Below are positions 17,302 to 26,122 of a stretch of DNA of 64,000 nucleotides, piece by piece. The position numbers were made by a program, and so were the translations under genes. The notes below the pieces were generated by a model. That model worked only from the letters and a program-made list of their open reading frames with translations. It was not told the DNA's origin and ran no database searches. This DNA comes from Moritella sp. Urea-trap-13 (GTDB lineage: Bacteria > Pseudomonadota > Gammaproteobacteria > Enterobacterales > Moritellaceae), in assembly GCF_002836355.1 (NCBI RefSeq), contig NZ_PJCA01000039.1, forward strand, positions 62,001-126,000. Reading direction: 5' to 3'. Numbering within the stretch: position 1 is the stretch's first letter; every line of letters starts with the position of its first letter.

Positions 17302-18009
17302 ATGAGACGCTTACTTATCCCATTAGTATTAATCACCTTCTTTTTGAGTGCTTGTGACGACTCAAACACTTCATCTAACACTAATATAAATACCCAAGAT
17401 GACGTAGTTTATGAACTCACGTTTACCTCGAACTGGAATGGCGCTAACTTTCCTACTAACTACCCCGCCAGCGCGCACTTTTCAGGTTTGATTGGTTTAA
17501 CCCATAATAATCAGGTTGATATCTTTAAACGCTCCGAGCTTGCAACGCCAGGTATAATTACCGTGGCAGAGACCGGTGGTAAATCGGTCCTGATTGATGA
17601 AATAAATGTGCATATAGCGACAACAAACTCAGATAAAGCTATCGATGGCAGTGGTATACCGGCAGGTAGTTCAACGGTGTCACTGACATTTTCAGCCAAT
17701 ACTAACCACCCTTACCTGTCTATTGTATCAATGGTAGCTCCGAGCCCTGACTGGTTTATCGGTATTGATAGTTTTAATTTATATGAGAATGGCCAGTGGC
17801 AAGATAATGCTACATTCAATTTAAATGTTTATGATGCGGGTAGTGACAGTGCTGATACATTTACGGCTGCTGATAGTCCGCAAATGCCAAAAAGTGTAAT
17901 CACATTATTAACCACAGATTCTGCTGATACGGATTTTCTGGCTGGTGTACATCGTGATAATGGAACATTTATTGGAACGATGACATTAAAAATCATTACT
18001 AAAAATTAA
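17302..18009 (+). CDS. Spondin-domain lipoprotein
   Basis: A 235-residue protein with lipoprotein signal (lipobox LSAC, Cys18) and a Ser/Thr/Asn linker. Residues about 35-190 look like a Spondin_N domain: YELTFTSNWN, HFSGLIGLTHN, then SMVAPSPDWFIGIDSFNL, a signature of the F-spondin N-terminal fold. In animals that fold is extracellular-matrix associated and binds calcium; the bacterial role is not established. The AGGAATAGAT sequence supplies the ribosome binding site. It is a single gene ending at a strong hairpin. Confidence 0.82.
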   Translation: MRRLLIPLVLITFFLSACDDSNTSSNTNINTQDDVVYELTFTSNWNGANFPTNYPASAHFSGLIGLTHNNQVDIFKRSELATPGIITVAETGGKSVLIDEINVHIATTNSDKAIDGSGIPAGSSTVSLTFSANTNHPYLSIVSMVAPSPDWFIGIDSFNLYENGQWQDNATFNLNVYDAGSDSADTFTAADSPQMPKSVITLLTTDSADTDFLAGVHRDNGTFIGTMTLKIITKN

Positions 18010-18087
18010 CCCTCTATAAATTTATTAGTGAGTATTTTTAAAATATAACGTGAGAGGATATCGTCGCAGCTTTTCATTATCTCAAAT

Positions 18088-18124
18088 ATGGCAAAGCCTC
18101 AACATAAGTGGAGGCTTTGCCATT
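18088..18124. terminator. Strong bidirectional terminator with possible old att site
   Basis: A 13-bp perfect stem (ATGGCAAAGCCTC / GAGGCTTTGCCAT) lies between convergent genes. The sequence around it, AGCTTTTCATTAT before and TTTAAATATGATACTTGGG after, echoes the block found beside the tRNA-Leu gene (AGCTTTTGATTGT, then TTAAATATGGTGCCCGAG), so it may also mark the oldest island boundary. Confidence 0.75.
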
Positions 18125-18196
18125 TAAATATGATACTTGGGAAAAACCGGAATCGCTGTACTTTTCGGAGCAGTGATAAGAGCATAATTCTTTTGC

Positions 18197-18823
18197 TCAA
18201 AATCTAAATCGAACATGAGCGCCGACGTTAGATGTATCTAGATCATCATTGAATCTAGCCGAATAAAAAGCACCAACGCCAACATTCTCAGTCAAATAAT
18301 ATGATAATTTAGTTGTCGAAATAGTTGTCATTAATGAGTCCGAAGAAGAGTCAGATATAACAACTTGTGTCACAGCTTCAAGTTTATCGGTAAAACCATA
18401 CCGGAGTCCAAAATGAGCACCGATAGCGGTATTTTCATGGCTGTAATGTGCACTACGACTCGATTCTTCGACTCCTACCCAGTCAAATTCGAGTTCACCA
18501 CCCAATACCAAATCGAATTTTTCAGTCAGTGGTACTCGATATAGTAAGCCTGCATTTGCGGCTAACACAGTCGTCGCATCATTTATTTCCTCCCCTGAAA
18601 ATGAATACTTCATTATCACTTTTTCGCTAAGCATTAATTCACTACCGATAGAAATAAATACGGTATCGATATCTTTATCAGCAGATTCGTAAGTTTTATA
18701 GCCAACCTCTACTTCTGCGAAATTGTAATTAACAGGTGTGTTGTAAGCCCTATAATCAAGATTTAAACCTGCATTAGCTACGTTTGAAACCAGTAATGCA
18801 CTTAATAATAATATCTTTTTCAT
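18197..18823 (-). CDS. Small outer-membrane beta-barrel protein
   Basis: A 208-residue protein with a cleavable signal peptide (MKKILLLSALLVSNVANA) and a mature part made of alternating amphipathic strands ending in RFRF, the usual outer-membrane insertion signal. Length fits an 8-10-strand barrel of the OmpW/OmpA-transmembrane size class, but no family signature is recognised. It lies in the oldest part of the tRNA-Leu island, between two degenerate att-like sites. Confidence 0.7.
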   Translation of the reverse strand: MKKILLLSALLVSNVANAGLNLDYRAYNTPVNYNFAEVEVGYKTYESADKDIDTVFISIGSELMLSEKVIMKYSFSGEEINDATTVLAANAGLLYRVPLTEKFDLVLGGELEFDWVGVEESSRSAHYSHENTAIGAHFGLRYGFTDKLEAVTQVVISDSSSDSLMTTISTTKLSYYLTENVGVGAFYSARFNDDLDTSNVGAHVRFRF

Positions 18824-19010
18824 CGAGCCCTGCTTGGTTTGATATAGATTCGTATTTATAAGGTAGATAAATTAACGAGGGAATTCATCGAATTAAAATA
18901 CCACTAAATAGCTACCTAGACAATAAATTACATTTTCATCAAAGATATAGAATACAAATTATTTTATATTAACTCATCACAAGTGAGTTGAAGTCTAGAT
19001 TAAGAGTAAG

Positions 19011-19160
19011 ACTCAACATAAGTGAAGCTTTATCATTTACATATGCAGCCCGAGAGCGAACTTGACCCCCCCTCCTTTCGGAAGAGGACTTTTAATATCT
19101 TGAGATACCTTTTGCAGTAGTGGTAAATGCTAGGATCTTGTTGGATGTCCTTGTTCATGA
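19011..19160 (-). repeat. Degenerate displaced tRNA-Leu 3' end (att remnant)
   Basis: Bases 19011-19040 resemble the tRNA-Leu terminator (ACTCAACATAAGTGAAGCTTT) and 19046-19095 resemble the tRNA 3' half (GCCCGAG, CTCCTTTCGGAAGAGGA). The following stretch to about 19160 matches 24050-24122 (TGCTAGGATCTTGTTGGAT). This is an old attachment site left by an integrated element. The same shared segment runs on, degenerately, toward the SDR gene; 18824-19259 holds no other gene. Confidence 0.75.
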
Positions 19161-19259
19161 GCAAGGCAAGAAAAAACACGATATAAGCCCAAAGACCTTT
19201 TATTCTTCCTATACTAAATACAGTACTTTTAACCGTAAGATGCTGATATAAGGAAGACA

Positions 19260-20228
19260 ATGGCCTCTTTATTTGATGTTGCTCGCCGAGTGATAACTAA
19301 ACTTGAAATTGTGAGTAAAACCCTCAGTCTGCGTAAAGTACGCGGGGAGGAACCGAGCTATTCACCCTCGTCGTTGCCTTTGCCAGATGCCGATACTCTT
19401 GTTGGAAAAACGGTGTTGATCAGCGGTGGGTCGCGGGGAATTGGTTTAGCCATTGCGACCGCATGTGCTAAGGCTGGCGCGAATGTGGTGATTGCAGCAA
19501 AAACCACGCTCCCACACCCTAAATTACCGGGCACCATTTATACCGCGGCGGAGGAAATTAATCAGGCTGGTGCAGGGCGAGCAATAGCTATTCAGCTTGA
19601 TGTACGTGATGAAATAGCGGTACAACGCGTGGTCGATGAGGCTGTTGCTGAGTTCGGTGGTATCGATATTTTAATCAACAATGCCAGTGCGATCCATCTA
19701 GATCAGGTTGAACATACGCCCGTGAAAAAGTTTGATTTGATGTTTTCTATTAATGTCAGAGGGACATTTTTACTGACACAGGCCTGTTTACCACATCTAC
19801 GCCGTAGCCAACATGCCCACGTAGTGACCTTGTCTCCACCGATCAATCTCGACCCTAAATGGTTTAAACAATACGGCACATACACCACGTCGAAATATGC
19901 TATGTCATTATTGAGTCTGTCATTTTCAGAAGAGTTCTCTGCCGATGATATTGCCGTGAGTTCGTTGTGGCCGAAAACAGCGATCGCAACATCCGCGGTC
20001 GAAAACATGATGGTGGGAAAATTGATTGAAGGGAGCTGTCGCAAACCAAGCATCATGGCGGATGCGTGTCTTGCGTTGATTAGCCAGTTACCTTCAAACC
20101 ATCAGAATGGCTTTTATGTTGATGAAGATGTGTTACGAGATCAAGGTATTAAAGATTTCGATGCATACAGCTGCCATCCGGGTAAACCGTTACAACGGGA
20201 TTTCTTTCTAGATGATGACCCACAATAG
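19260..20228 (+). CDS. Short-chain dehydrogenase/reductase (HSDL2-like)
   Basis: A 322-residue SDR. The NAD(P)-binding glycine motif is GGSRGIG (about residues 57-63), followed by the NNAS motif and the catalytic Y-x-x-x-K (YTTSK) with an upstream Ser. An N-terminal extension of about 45 residues and the overall sequence resemble hydroxysteroid dehydrogenase-like protein 2. The C-terminal SCP2 domain found in the human protein is absent. The substrate is unknown. AAGGAAGACA just before the ATG is a good ribosome binding site. It begins about 100 bases from the degenerate att remnant, so it looks like island cargo. Confidence 0.88.
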   Translation: MASLFDVARRVITKLEIVSKTLSLRKVRGEEPSYSPSSLPLPDADTLVGKTVLISGGSRGIGLAIATACAKAGANVVIAAKTTLPHPKLPGTIYTAAEEINQAGAGRAIAIQLDVRDEIAVQRVVDEAVAEFGGIDILINNASAIHLDQVEHTPVKKFDLMFSINVRGTFLLTQACLPHLRRSQHAHVVTLSPPINLDPKWFKQYGTYTTSKYAMSLLSLSFSEEFSADDIAVSSLWPKTAIATSAVENMMVGKLIEGSCRKPSIMADACLALISQLPSNHQNGFYVDEDVLRDQGIKDFDAYSCHPGKPLQRDFFLDDDPQ

Positions 20229-20475
20229 CCGTGCTTTCTCAGTGCTGATCAATAAATAAAAGCCCGTTGACGGCTTGGTCACCTCTAATGGTGGCCAAAA
20301 TTAGTTGACCACTACAGCTAGATACAACAAAGCCCAAGCTAATAAAGTCTATTTCATGATGAGATAGCATCTATCAAGTAAAGCAAATAAAAATACCGAC
20401 ACACTCTTCTTAAATTACATTTAAAATCTAAAAAATAGCAGTCGGTATTCTTTTATTACACCATCAAACTAGTGC

Positions 20476-21483
20476 TTAGAAGTCACGCTCAGTCGTTTCA
20501 CCGTTAATAACTATCACATTTTGTTCCGCTACATGCAGGAAAAAAGCTGGATAATCCTCAGGGGTATTCGGTAACTCGGGATCATCATGTTGAGTTGTAC
20601 AGGTATAGCCTAAGCTATAGTTATTGGCAACGACAAAACCAAATTCATAGTCATTGCTAATGACTTGACCATTATCATCAACCACAGGGTTGACTCTAGC
20701 TGCTGCAATAGGCGCAACCTTAGTTAACTCACCAGCGGCATCACGAAAATCATCCATATTGTCTAACGCGGTCGCTTCTGGATATAAATACACCGCAGAG
20801 CTAAATTCAGAGCTACCAAATGTAGCGGCTTTTGCTTCACATTCTGCAATGAGTGCAGCAGGCACACTACCAGCAATAGCACCTACATCTGCAGTATTTA
20901 CCAGCTGCACAGAGGTGGGTTTTAAGGTCCAGTAATTTTTATTACCTTTTGGTCCTTGCAAACCTTTTTGTAAATCAAATTCAGCTACAAAACTGTTATT
21001 ACCCGCAGCTATAGTGAAAGTTTTATTAAAGAACAAGCGGCCAGTATTGTCATCATCCGCGCCTACCCCTCCACAACTGCCGTTACTGTTGGTCGTTAAA
21101 CCGGCAGTAGCACCATCCATTTTTTGCACATATGAGCTATCGGGATTTACGACTTCACTGTTTTCCATGTAAATACACATTTGGTATTCACCTACAGTGA
21201 CATCTTGGCCACTTACCAGTGTTTCAACTGCAGAGCCTTGAAACTTTAATAAATCGACTTGCTTTAATTCGCCGTCATCGGAAACATCAAATGAAATACT
21301 GCCAGCATCATTTTTTAGCACTACTTGCTTAAACGCAATCATAACCTTTTCTGCATCTGCAGGATTATCTGAAACCCCTAAGTTAAACTTACCAGTTTCA
21401 ATGTTAGAAGAATCATCATTACTGCCACAGGCGCTTAATAATCCAATGGTGGACAGAAGAAGAGCGATTTTTGAAAATTTCAT
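20476..21483 (-). CDS. DUF4382-like lipoprotein
   Basis: A 335-residue protein with lipoprotein signal (lipobox LSAC, Cys19) and a beta-rich domain starting GKFNLGVSDNPADAEKVMI, a pattern seen in DUF4382 proteins (immunoglobulin-like, with a conserved SDxP near the start). A Gly/Asp-rich insertion lies near residue 135. Such proteins are surface or periplasmic and of unknown role. It sits alone between two att-like segments of the tRNA-Leu island. Confidence 0.72.
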   Translation of the reverse strand: MKFSKIALLLSTIGLLSACGSNDDSSNIETGKFNLGVSDNPADAEKVMIAFKQVVLKNDAGSISFDVSDDGELKQVDLLKFQGSAVETLVSGQDVTVGEYQMCIYMENSEVVNPDSSYVQKMDGATAGLTTNSNGSCGGVGADDDNTGRLFFNKTFTIAAGNNSFVAEFDLQKGLQGPKGNKNYWTLKPTSVQLVNTADVGAIAGSVPAALIAECEAKAATFGSSEFSSAVYLYPEATALDNMDDFRDAAGELTKVAPIAAARVNPVVDDNGQVISNDYEFGFVVANNYSLGYTCTTQHDDPELPNTPEDYPAFFLHVAEQNVIVINGETTERDF

Positions 21484-21695
21484 ATAGCACCAATGTTAAT
21501 ATTTGAATGTCGAGATATGACATCAAAAACAGCGTATTGTTCTAAGTTATAAGCGCTGACCAAGGTAACACCAGCCTATTACCTAAATGGTTTTTATCAA
21601 AAGTGATTTATTTCAATTAATTAATGCAAAGCAATCGGATGCGATAGTCAATAAAAATAAATTTTTAGCGATACCAAAATAGAGTGTATTTACTC

Positions 21696-21729
21696 TAAAT
21701 TTAAAGATAAATTTAAAGATAAATTTAAG
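21696..21729. repeat. 12-bp AT-rich tandem repeat
   Basis: The unit TAAATTTAAAGA is repeated 2.8 times just before an att-like remnant of the island. It is too short to assign a role. Confidence 0.8.
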
Positions 21730-21739
21730 AAACACCAAT

Positions 21740-21801
21740 GCCAGATACAACAAAGCCCCAACGTTAGTCTGAGGCTTCATGACTTAAATATGGTGCCCGA
21801 G
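21740..21801 (-). repeat. att remnant: tRNA-Leu terminator plus first bases of tRNA 3' end
   Basis: This block repeats the terminator hairpin (CAAAGCCCCAACG ... CTGAGGCTT) and then the tRNA 3' end as far as TGGTGCCCGAG (21791-21801), where identity to the functional tRNA stops. It marks the boundary of one integration event. The remainder of the gap 21484-22152 holds no supported gene. Confidence 0.8.
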
Positions 21802-22152
21802 ACGTCAATAACATCAGCAGAGTAAAAAATTTAGGAGACCACGATTAAGGCTAACGAACTATTTACCCCTTTTCTCCCTCGTTTATGGGGTATAGATCAA
21901 AGGAGATTGGCGATATCATTGGAGTAATAAGGTTATTTATTGTGTTAGAAATCAATACATAATAATCTCAACTATACTGATCGCAATCTACACCATATTG
22001 ATTGTAATACATACCATTAGTAATAATATACTGACAAGTGTCGACCTGATACTTTGACCTTGTCTGATAACATTTTTACTTTGGACCTCTAGGTCTGTTA
22101 ATAAAATGCTTTAGTTCGTCAACACACATGATCTTATCGGGAGTTATAGTTA

Positions 22153-23670
22153 ATGTCTGCTGATCAAACTTATTATTTAACGATTGCATTAATCAATATC
22201 ATTTTAGCTTTTGCCGGTACACGGATTAATGACACAGAAGGAAAGACCCAGTCTATTCCGTTTTTGATCGGCTCATTTTTAGCATTCGCCATAAGCTGGT
22301 TTTTATATTCTTTAGAATTAAATATTTTTATCGAAGTCACATCCACAATATTATCAACAGTATTTGTATGGGGTATAACAGTTTTTAGTTTTAAACGCTG
22401 TGAAGTTAAAACACCATGGCGACTGATTAGCTGTTTATTTTTAGCCAACATCACAATTCAAACTTTTTTTACCATCGAACACAATATAAACTATGTATTA
22501 CATACCGCGAGTATATTCACTCCGATTGCTTTTTGTTTAAGCGGGCATCTGTTCCTAAAAAAGAAAGCAGATAGAAGCCCTTCAGATATTATCGTTGCAT
22601 ACGCCTATTTTTCTCTGACCGCAGTAGTTATCACCCGCTCAATACTTTTAGAAACTTCGTCAGCGCTATTTAGCCTTACAATGGCTTCTTCTCAGATTAT
22701 ATGGCCTATTTTTTCGGTAATTTTAGGTGTTTTTTTCTTGTTGAGTTTCACCGAAGAAGCACAAAAAAAATTAACCACAGAGGTTATCACAGACACACTG
22801 ACCGGATTGTTTAACCGTCGCATGTTCGATGAGCAATTTAAACGGTTATTACCCACTCTATCGCGCGATAAACATTTTGGTGCTTTAATATATCTTGATT
22901 TAGATGGATTTAAATCTGTAAATGACGAGTATGGACATAACATCGGCGATAAAGTGCTTCTTGAATTTGGGTCTAGACTTAACCAATCATCACGAGGCAA
23001 AGAAGTCATCGCCAGAATAGGAGGCGACGAGTTTGTTCTCTTAGTTGAAAACGCAGGACAAGATCGAACGACCGCTCATCAGAGCGCGCTAGGTCTAGCG
23101 CAACGGATACAGAGCTTGATGAAAGAGCCTATAAACATTGATGGACTAATGTTACAAATTGACTGTAGCATTGGCATCCACATTTTAACACCAGACGCAA
23201 AAAATGTACCTTTAGAAGTCAAGGCAGCTGATGCAGCAATGTATCAAGCCAAAAAAGATCAACACCACCGCATCGTCTTTTCTGACAATTTGAACAAGCC
23301 TAGATACAATATTCTCAACATAGGTATCGTGGAGATTGATCGTGAGCATCAGAACATAGATAACCTGCTCAACTCATTGCTTGAAAAAAAAACCGACCTA
23401 ACCACTGGCTTTCCATTCTTAATTAAAATGGTCGATCTACACTTTAAAAACGAGGTAAAGATCAGCAAACGGCTCCGGCTAAACTTTAGCAAAGAGCACC
23501 ATCTTCATCATACCTATCTCCTCGATTCATTAAAAAAAATCGGTCTAAAAGAAAGTGAACATGTAATTCGAGAACATTTACTGATGTTCATTAAGCTTCT
23601 TGAAGAACATATTAAAAAATACGATCGTAATTTAAATATAGAGGTCGTAGAAATTAAGAAAATGGGATAA
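22153..23670 (+). CDS. Diguanylate cyclase with C-terminal hemerythrin domain
   Basis: A 505-residue protein. About six hydrophobic segments span residues 7-200, the GGDEF domain about 208-375 (motif at 290-294, no RxxD inhibition site), and a bacteriohemerythrin domain about 388-492. Diiron ligands are visible: H399 (DREHQN), H430 and E434 (LHFKNE), the His cluster 449-453 (EHHLHH), H486 and D491 (EEHIKKYD). Hemerythrin-linked cyclases elsewhere respond to oxygen or redox state. This one would tie cyclic-di-GMP synthesis to oxygen at the membrane. It is the only gene in its island segment, flanked by att remnants at 21.8 and 24.0 kb. Confidence 0.93.
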   Translation: MSADQTYYLTIALINIILAFAGTRINDTEGKTQSIPFLIGSFLAFAISWFLYSLELNIFIEVTSTILSTVFVWGITVFSFKRCEVKTPWRLISCLFLANITIQTFFTIEHNINYVLHTASIFTPIAFCLSGHLFLKKKADRSPSDIIVAYAYFSLTAVVITRSILLETSSALFSLTMASSQIIWPIFSVILGVFFLLSFTEEAQKKLTTEVITDTLTGLFNRRMFDEQFKRLLPTLSRDKHFGALIYLDLDGFKSVNDEYGHNIGDKVLLEFGSRLNQSSRGKEVIARIGGDEFVLLVENAGQDRTTAHQSALGLAQRIQSLMKEPINIDGLMLQIDCSIGIHILTPDAKNVPLEVKAADAAMYQAKKDQHHRIVFSDNLNKPRYNILNIGIVEIDREHQNIDNLLNSLLEKKTDLTTGFPFLIKMVDLHFKNEVKISKRLRLNFSKEHHLHHTYLLDSLKKIGLKESEHVIREHLLMFIKLLEEHIKKYDRNLNIEVVEIKKMG

Positions 23671-23821
23671 ATTTTTCTTAATGGTAATTACCCCCTACAA
23701 TAAGTACTTCTAGCGATAATCAGTTACGAAGAAATGATGCAGCGACATTCAGCATTAATGAGTTCACCAAATTCCCCATACCGATTCCAAAGGACAGGAA
23801 AGACTTGGAGCCAATGAGGCT

Positions 23822-24122
23822 GCCTTGCACACAGGTTCTGCATGCGAAAGTACCGGATATGGACAAGAGCAAATTTATAAGGGTAATAAGATTAGTTTAT
23901 TGGAGAGTATTTTAAAGGATATAGCGTAAGGAAATACGAGGTAAGCTTTTCATTATGCCAGATACAACAAAGCCCCAACTTTCGTTGAGGCTCTATTACT
24001 TAAATATGGTGCCCGAGGGCGGACTTGAACCGCCACTCCTTTCGAAATAAGATTTTGAATTCCTTGAGACGCCTTTACAGTAGTGATAAATACTAGGATC
24101 TTGTTGGATATTCTTGTCCATT
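23822..24122 (-). repeat. att remnant with tRNA-Leu 3' half, terminator and flanking repeat
   Basis: Bases 23822-23955 repeat the stretch 27368-27505; 23956-24000 repeat the tRNA terminator; 24007-24044 match the last part of the tRNA-Leu gene including the encoded CCA (TGGTGCCCGAGGGCGGACTT on the plus strand), after which similarity fades at the anticodon arm. Bases 24050-24122 match the older remnant near 19.1 kb. Together this is a clear displaced attachment site. The gap 23671-24200 contains no other gene. Confidence 0.9.
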
Positions 24123-24200
24123 ATTTGGGATTTCGTTGGATCTAACTGGCTACCAATATGCACAGGGATGGGATGGCAGAGCTTCCTGAATCGCTTCTCA

Positions 24201-24603
24201 TCAATACCCAGTTTTCTTACGACGTTTGCTCAGTAGTAAGTAGCTATCGTAGAAGAATGATTTAACCGTTGGATAATCAACTTGATTGTCACGTTCTGCT
24301 TTCGGGTCAATCCCATCCGCGATCATGCTTTTATACTTTCTGGCTACCTTTTCTTGCTTGGTTAATATCGATATCGGGGAATCTACCGATAGTGATACTG
24401 CATTTACGCCCGTTAAACTTATAACGTAATAGAAATCGTTTATTACCTGTTTTACCGGATAGGCATTTCAAACCGATGATTTCTGTATCGGATACTTCGA
24501 GTTCTGTTGATGATGAATTTGCTGAGTTGGATGGTAGGGATTTTAGATTGGCATTGGTGAATTTGAATTTCTTGGTGGTGATGTCAGTGCTATTAACTAT
24601 CAT
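24201..24603 (-). pseudogene. Truncated, frameshifted tyrosine recombinase (integrase) N-terminus
   Basis: The first 80 codons encode an arm-type DNA-binding domain of tRNA-site integrases (KFKFTNANLKSLPS, then KTGNKRFLLRYKFNGRKCSI and TIGRFPDIDINQARK). A one-base shift near the T run at 24349-24352 breaks the frame; correcting it continues VARKYKSMIADGIDP and DYPTVKSFFYDSYLL up to a stop at 24201. The catalytic R-H-R-Y domain is missing. So the gene is dead. It starts 2 bases from a 13-bp inverted repeat and points toward the att remnant at 24.0 kb. Confidence 0.88.
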
Positions 24604-24604
24604 G

Positions 24605-24642
24605 ATTAATACCTTGTCTAGTTAGGGATACAAGGTATTAAT
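24605..24642. promoter_or_regulatory. 13-bp inverted repeat covering the integrase ribosome binding site
   Basis: Perfect arms ATTAATACCTTGT and ACAAGGTATTAAT are separated by 12 bases. On the minus strand the second arm contains AAGG at Shine-Dalgarno spacing from the integrase ATG, so the element could be an operator or a translation-blocking hairpin. A copy with one mismatch lies at 26377-26414 upstream of the second integrase remnant. Confidence 0.7.
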
Positions 24643-24655
24643 ATGTTCTTTAGGA

Positions 24656-26020
24656 TTATTTTAGATTAACTTTAATCCAAGTCATGCGGTGATCTGAAGA
24701 AACGTCTTTGCCATTACCATATAACCCAATACGAGCATCATCGAATAACTTACGACCTTCCTCGTAAGATGCAGACCAATAGACACCAGTATCAATAACA
24801 TCCAAGTTTGCAGAAGGTATAGCGTAATCAACACCTAATCCAAATGTTGAAGAAATTCGATTTGGTTTTGGGTGATCGCTTGATTTATCTACTGCATATT
24901 CTGATGCACCAAAGCTAGTAGGATATAACTCACCATTCATCACGCTTTGGTTAACCAAGTCATTATCATGAAGTGTTTGCATTACCGCCATTTCACCATC
25001 ACCAGCAACTGGATCTAGGTTTTGATCACCCATAATGACAAACTTAGCACCGTCAGCTAACCCACCAGTAAGACCAGAATCATCATAAAAGAACTCTTTA
25101 CCTTGAATATATTGATTCCAAAACTTAATTTCTGCTGCATTTTGCGCTTTATTTTTACCTGTATCGAACACTGGAGGTGTTGGATGAGACATTAGAAGGT
25201 GAATAACCTCTTCACCATTCGCTGTTGGAATAATGATTGGTGCATCTACATGGTTCTTAGAAGAAATACGAACTTGCTCCCATTCTTCCGCTGAATACCA
25301 TTCATCGCCACAACTCATACCAACAGGAATTGGTTGTGAACCGTCACAAACAGTAATAGTTGGGATTTGTTCATTTTCAAGATCTTTCCATTTAAATTTC
25401 TGGAAAGCACGTGTATTTTTGGTATCAATTTCGTATTGCGACATCAGCGCAAACGCATATTTACCATGATACTGACCAAACCCCCAATCATCACCTAAGC
25501 CTCCAATCGTACCGTCATTATCTAGATCAAGACCACTAGCTAGACCCGTATTTGTTGAATAAGACTCAAAATAAGAGAATACTATAGGTTCTAGGTTTGC
25601 TCCTCCACCTGCACCATCAATGCTCTGTGCTACAGATAAGTAGTTGTCTTGAAAACCGATAAGTGCAGTCTTATCTTCACCAGTTCCGTCATTGTTGAAC
25701 TCTGCCATCATAAGAATATTTGGGCGATTTTTCTGGATAACAGCTGCAACATTACGAATTTGGATAATCTTCTCTGCGATTTCTTTATCAGCAGCCTCAA
25801 TTGAGCCGTCTAGATAAGCCGTAACAAGTTCTTTTTGTTTTGCAGGTAAAACTTGCATTTCAGCAACAAGTTCTTCGAATGTAAGACGGTCAAATGACAG
25901 GTTATAAGCTGCAATTTTAACTTCGACTGGTTGCACTGGAGTATCCGTATAGTTTATATCATTACAACCAAAAAGAATGGCAGAACTAACCACTAAAGCT
26001 AATTTAGAAAGTGTTTTCAT
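24656..26020 (-). CDS. Lipoprotein of the endonuclease/exonuclease/phosphatase superfamily
   Basis: A 454-residue protein with lipoprotein signal (lipobox FGC, Cys19) and an endonuclease/exonuclease/phosphatase fold. Superfamily residues are visible in order: Asn in AAYNLSF, metal-binding Glu in MMAEFNND, His in LLMSHPTPP, Asp/Asn in MGDQNLDP, and the terminal SDH motif (SSDHRMTW). An inserted LDLDNDGTIGGLGDD resembles a calcium-binding loop. The family includes secreted DNases, sphingomyelinases and phosphatases; the exact substrate cannot be told. It would sit on the cell surface or in the periplasm. It is cargo of the tRNA-Leu island, next to a dead integrase. Confidence 0.85.
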   Translation of the reverse strand: MKTLSKLALVVSSAILFGCNDINYTDTPVQPVEVKIAAYNLSFDRLTFEELVAEMQVLPAKQKELVTAYLDGSIEAADKEIAEKIIQIRNVAAVIQKNRPNILMMAEFNNDGTGEDKTALIGFQDNYLSVAQSIDGAGGGANLEPIVFSYFESYSTNTGLASGLDLDNDGTIGGLGDDWGFGQYHGKYAFALMSQYEIDTKNTRAFQKFKWKDLENEQIPTITVCDGSQPIPVGMSCGDEWYSAEEWEQVRISSKNHVDAPIIIPTANGEEVIHLLMSHPTPPVFDTGKNKAQNAAEIKFWNQYIQGKEFFYDDSGLTGGLADGAKFVIMGDQNLDPVAGDGEMAVMQTLHDNDLVNQSVMNGELYPTSFGASEYAVDKSSDHPKPNRISSTFGLGVDYAIPSANLDVIDTGVYWSASYEEGRKLFDDARIGLYGNGKDVSSDHRMTWIKVNLK

Positions 26021-26122
26021 CGGGATTACTTATTATTTAGAATAATTACACCAATAGTACATAAACCAATACACAATAAATACGATATAAATCTCATATT
26101 AGCAATTACTTATGTGTTGAAT

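Noticed and set aside
19033-19260. 75-codon open frame on the minus strand before the SDR gene
   Set aside because: It reads through the degenerate tRNA/att fragment (GGSSSLSGC comes from tRNA sequence) and resembles only the equivalent non-coding read-through at 24.0 kb.
20318-20355. Possible additional att remnant (AGATACAACAAAGCCC)
   Set aside because: Only about 16 bases match the terminator block; the tRNA part is missing and no hairpin forms, so it is not listed as an att site, though it may be debris of one.
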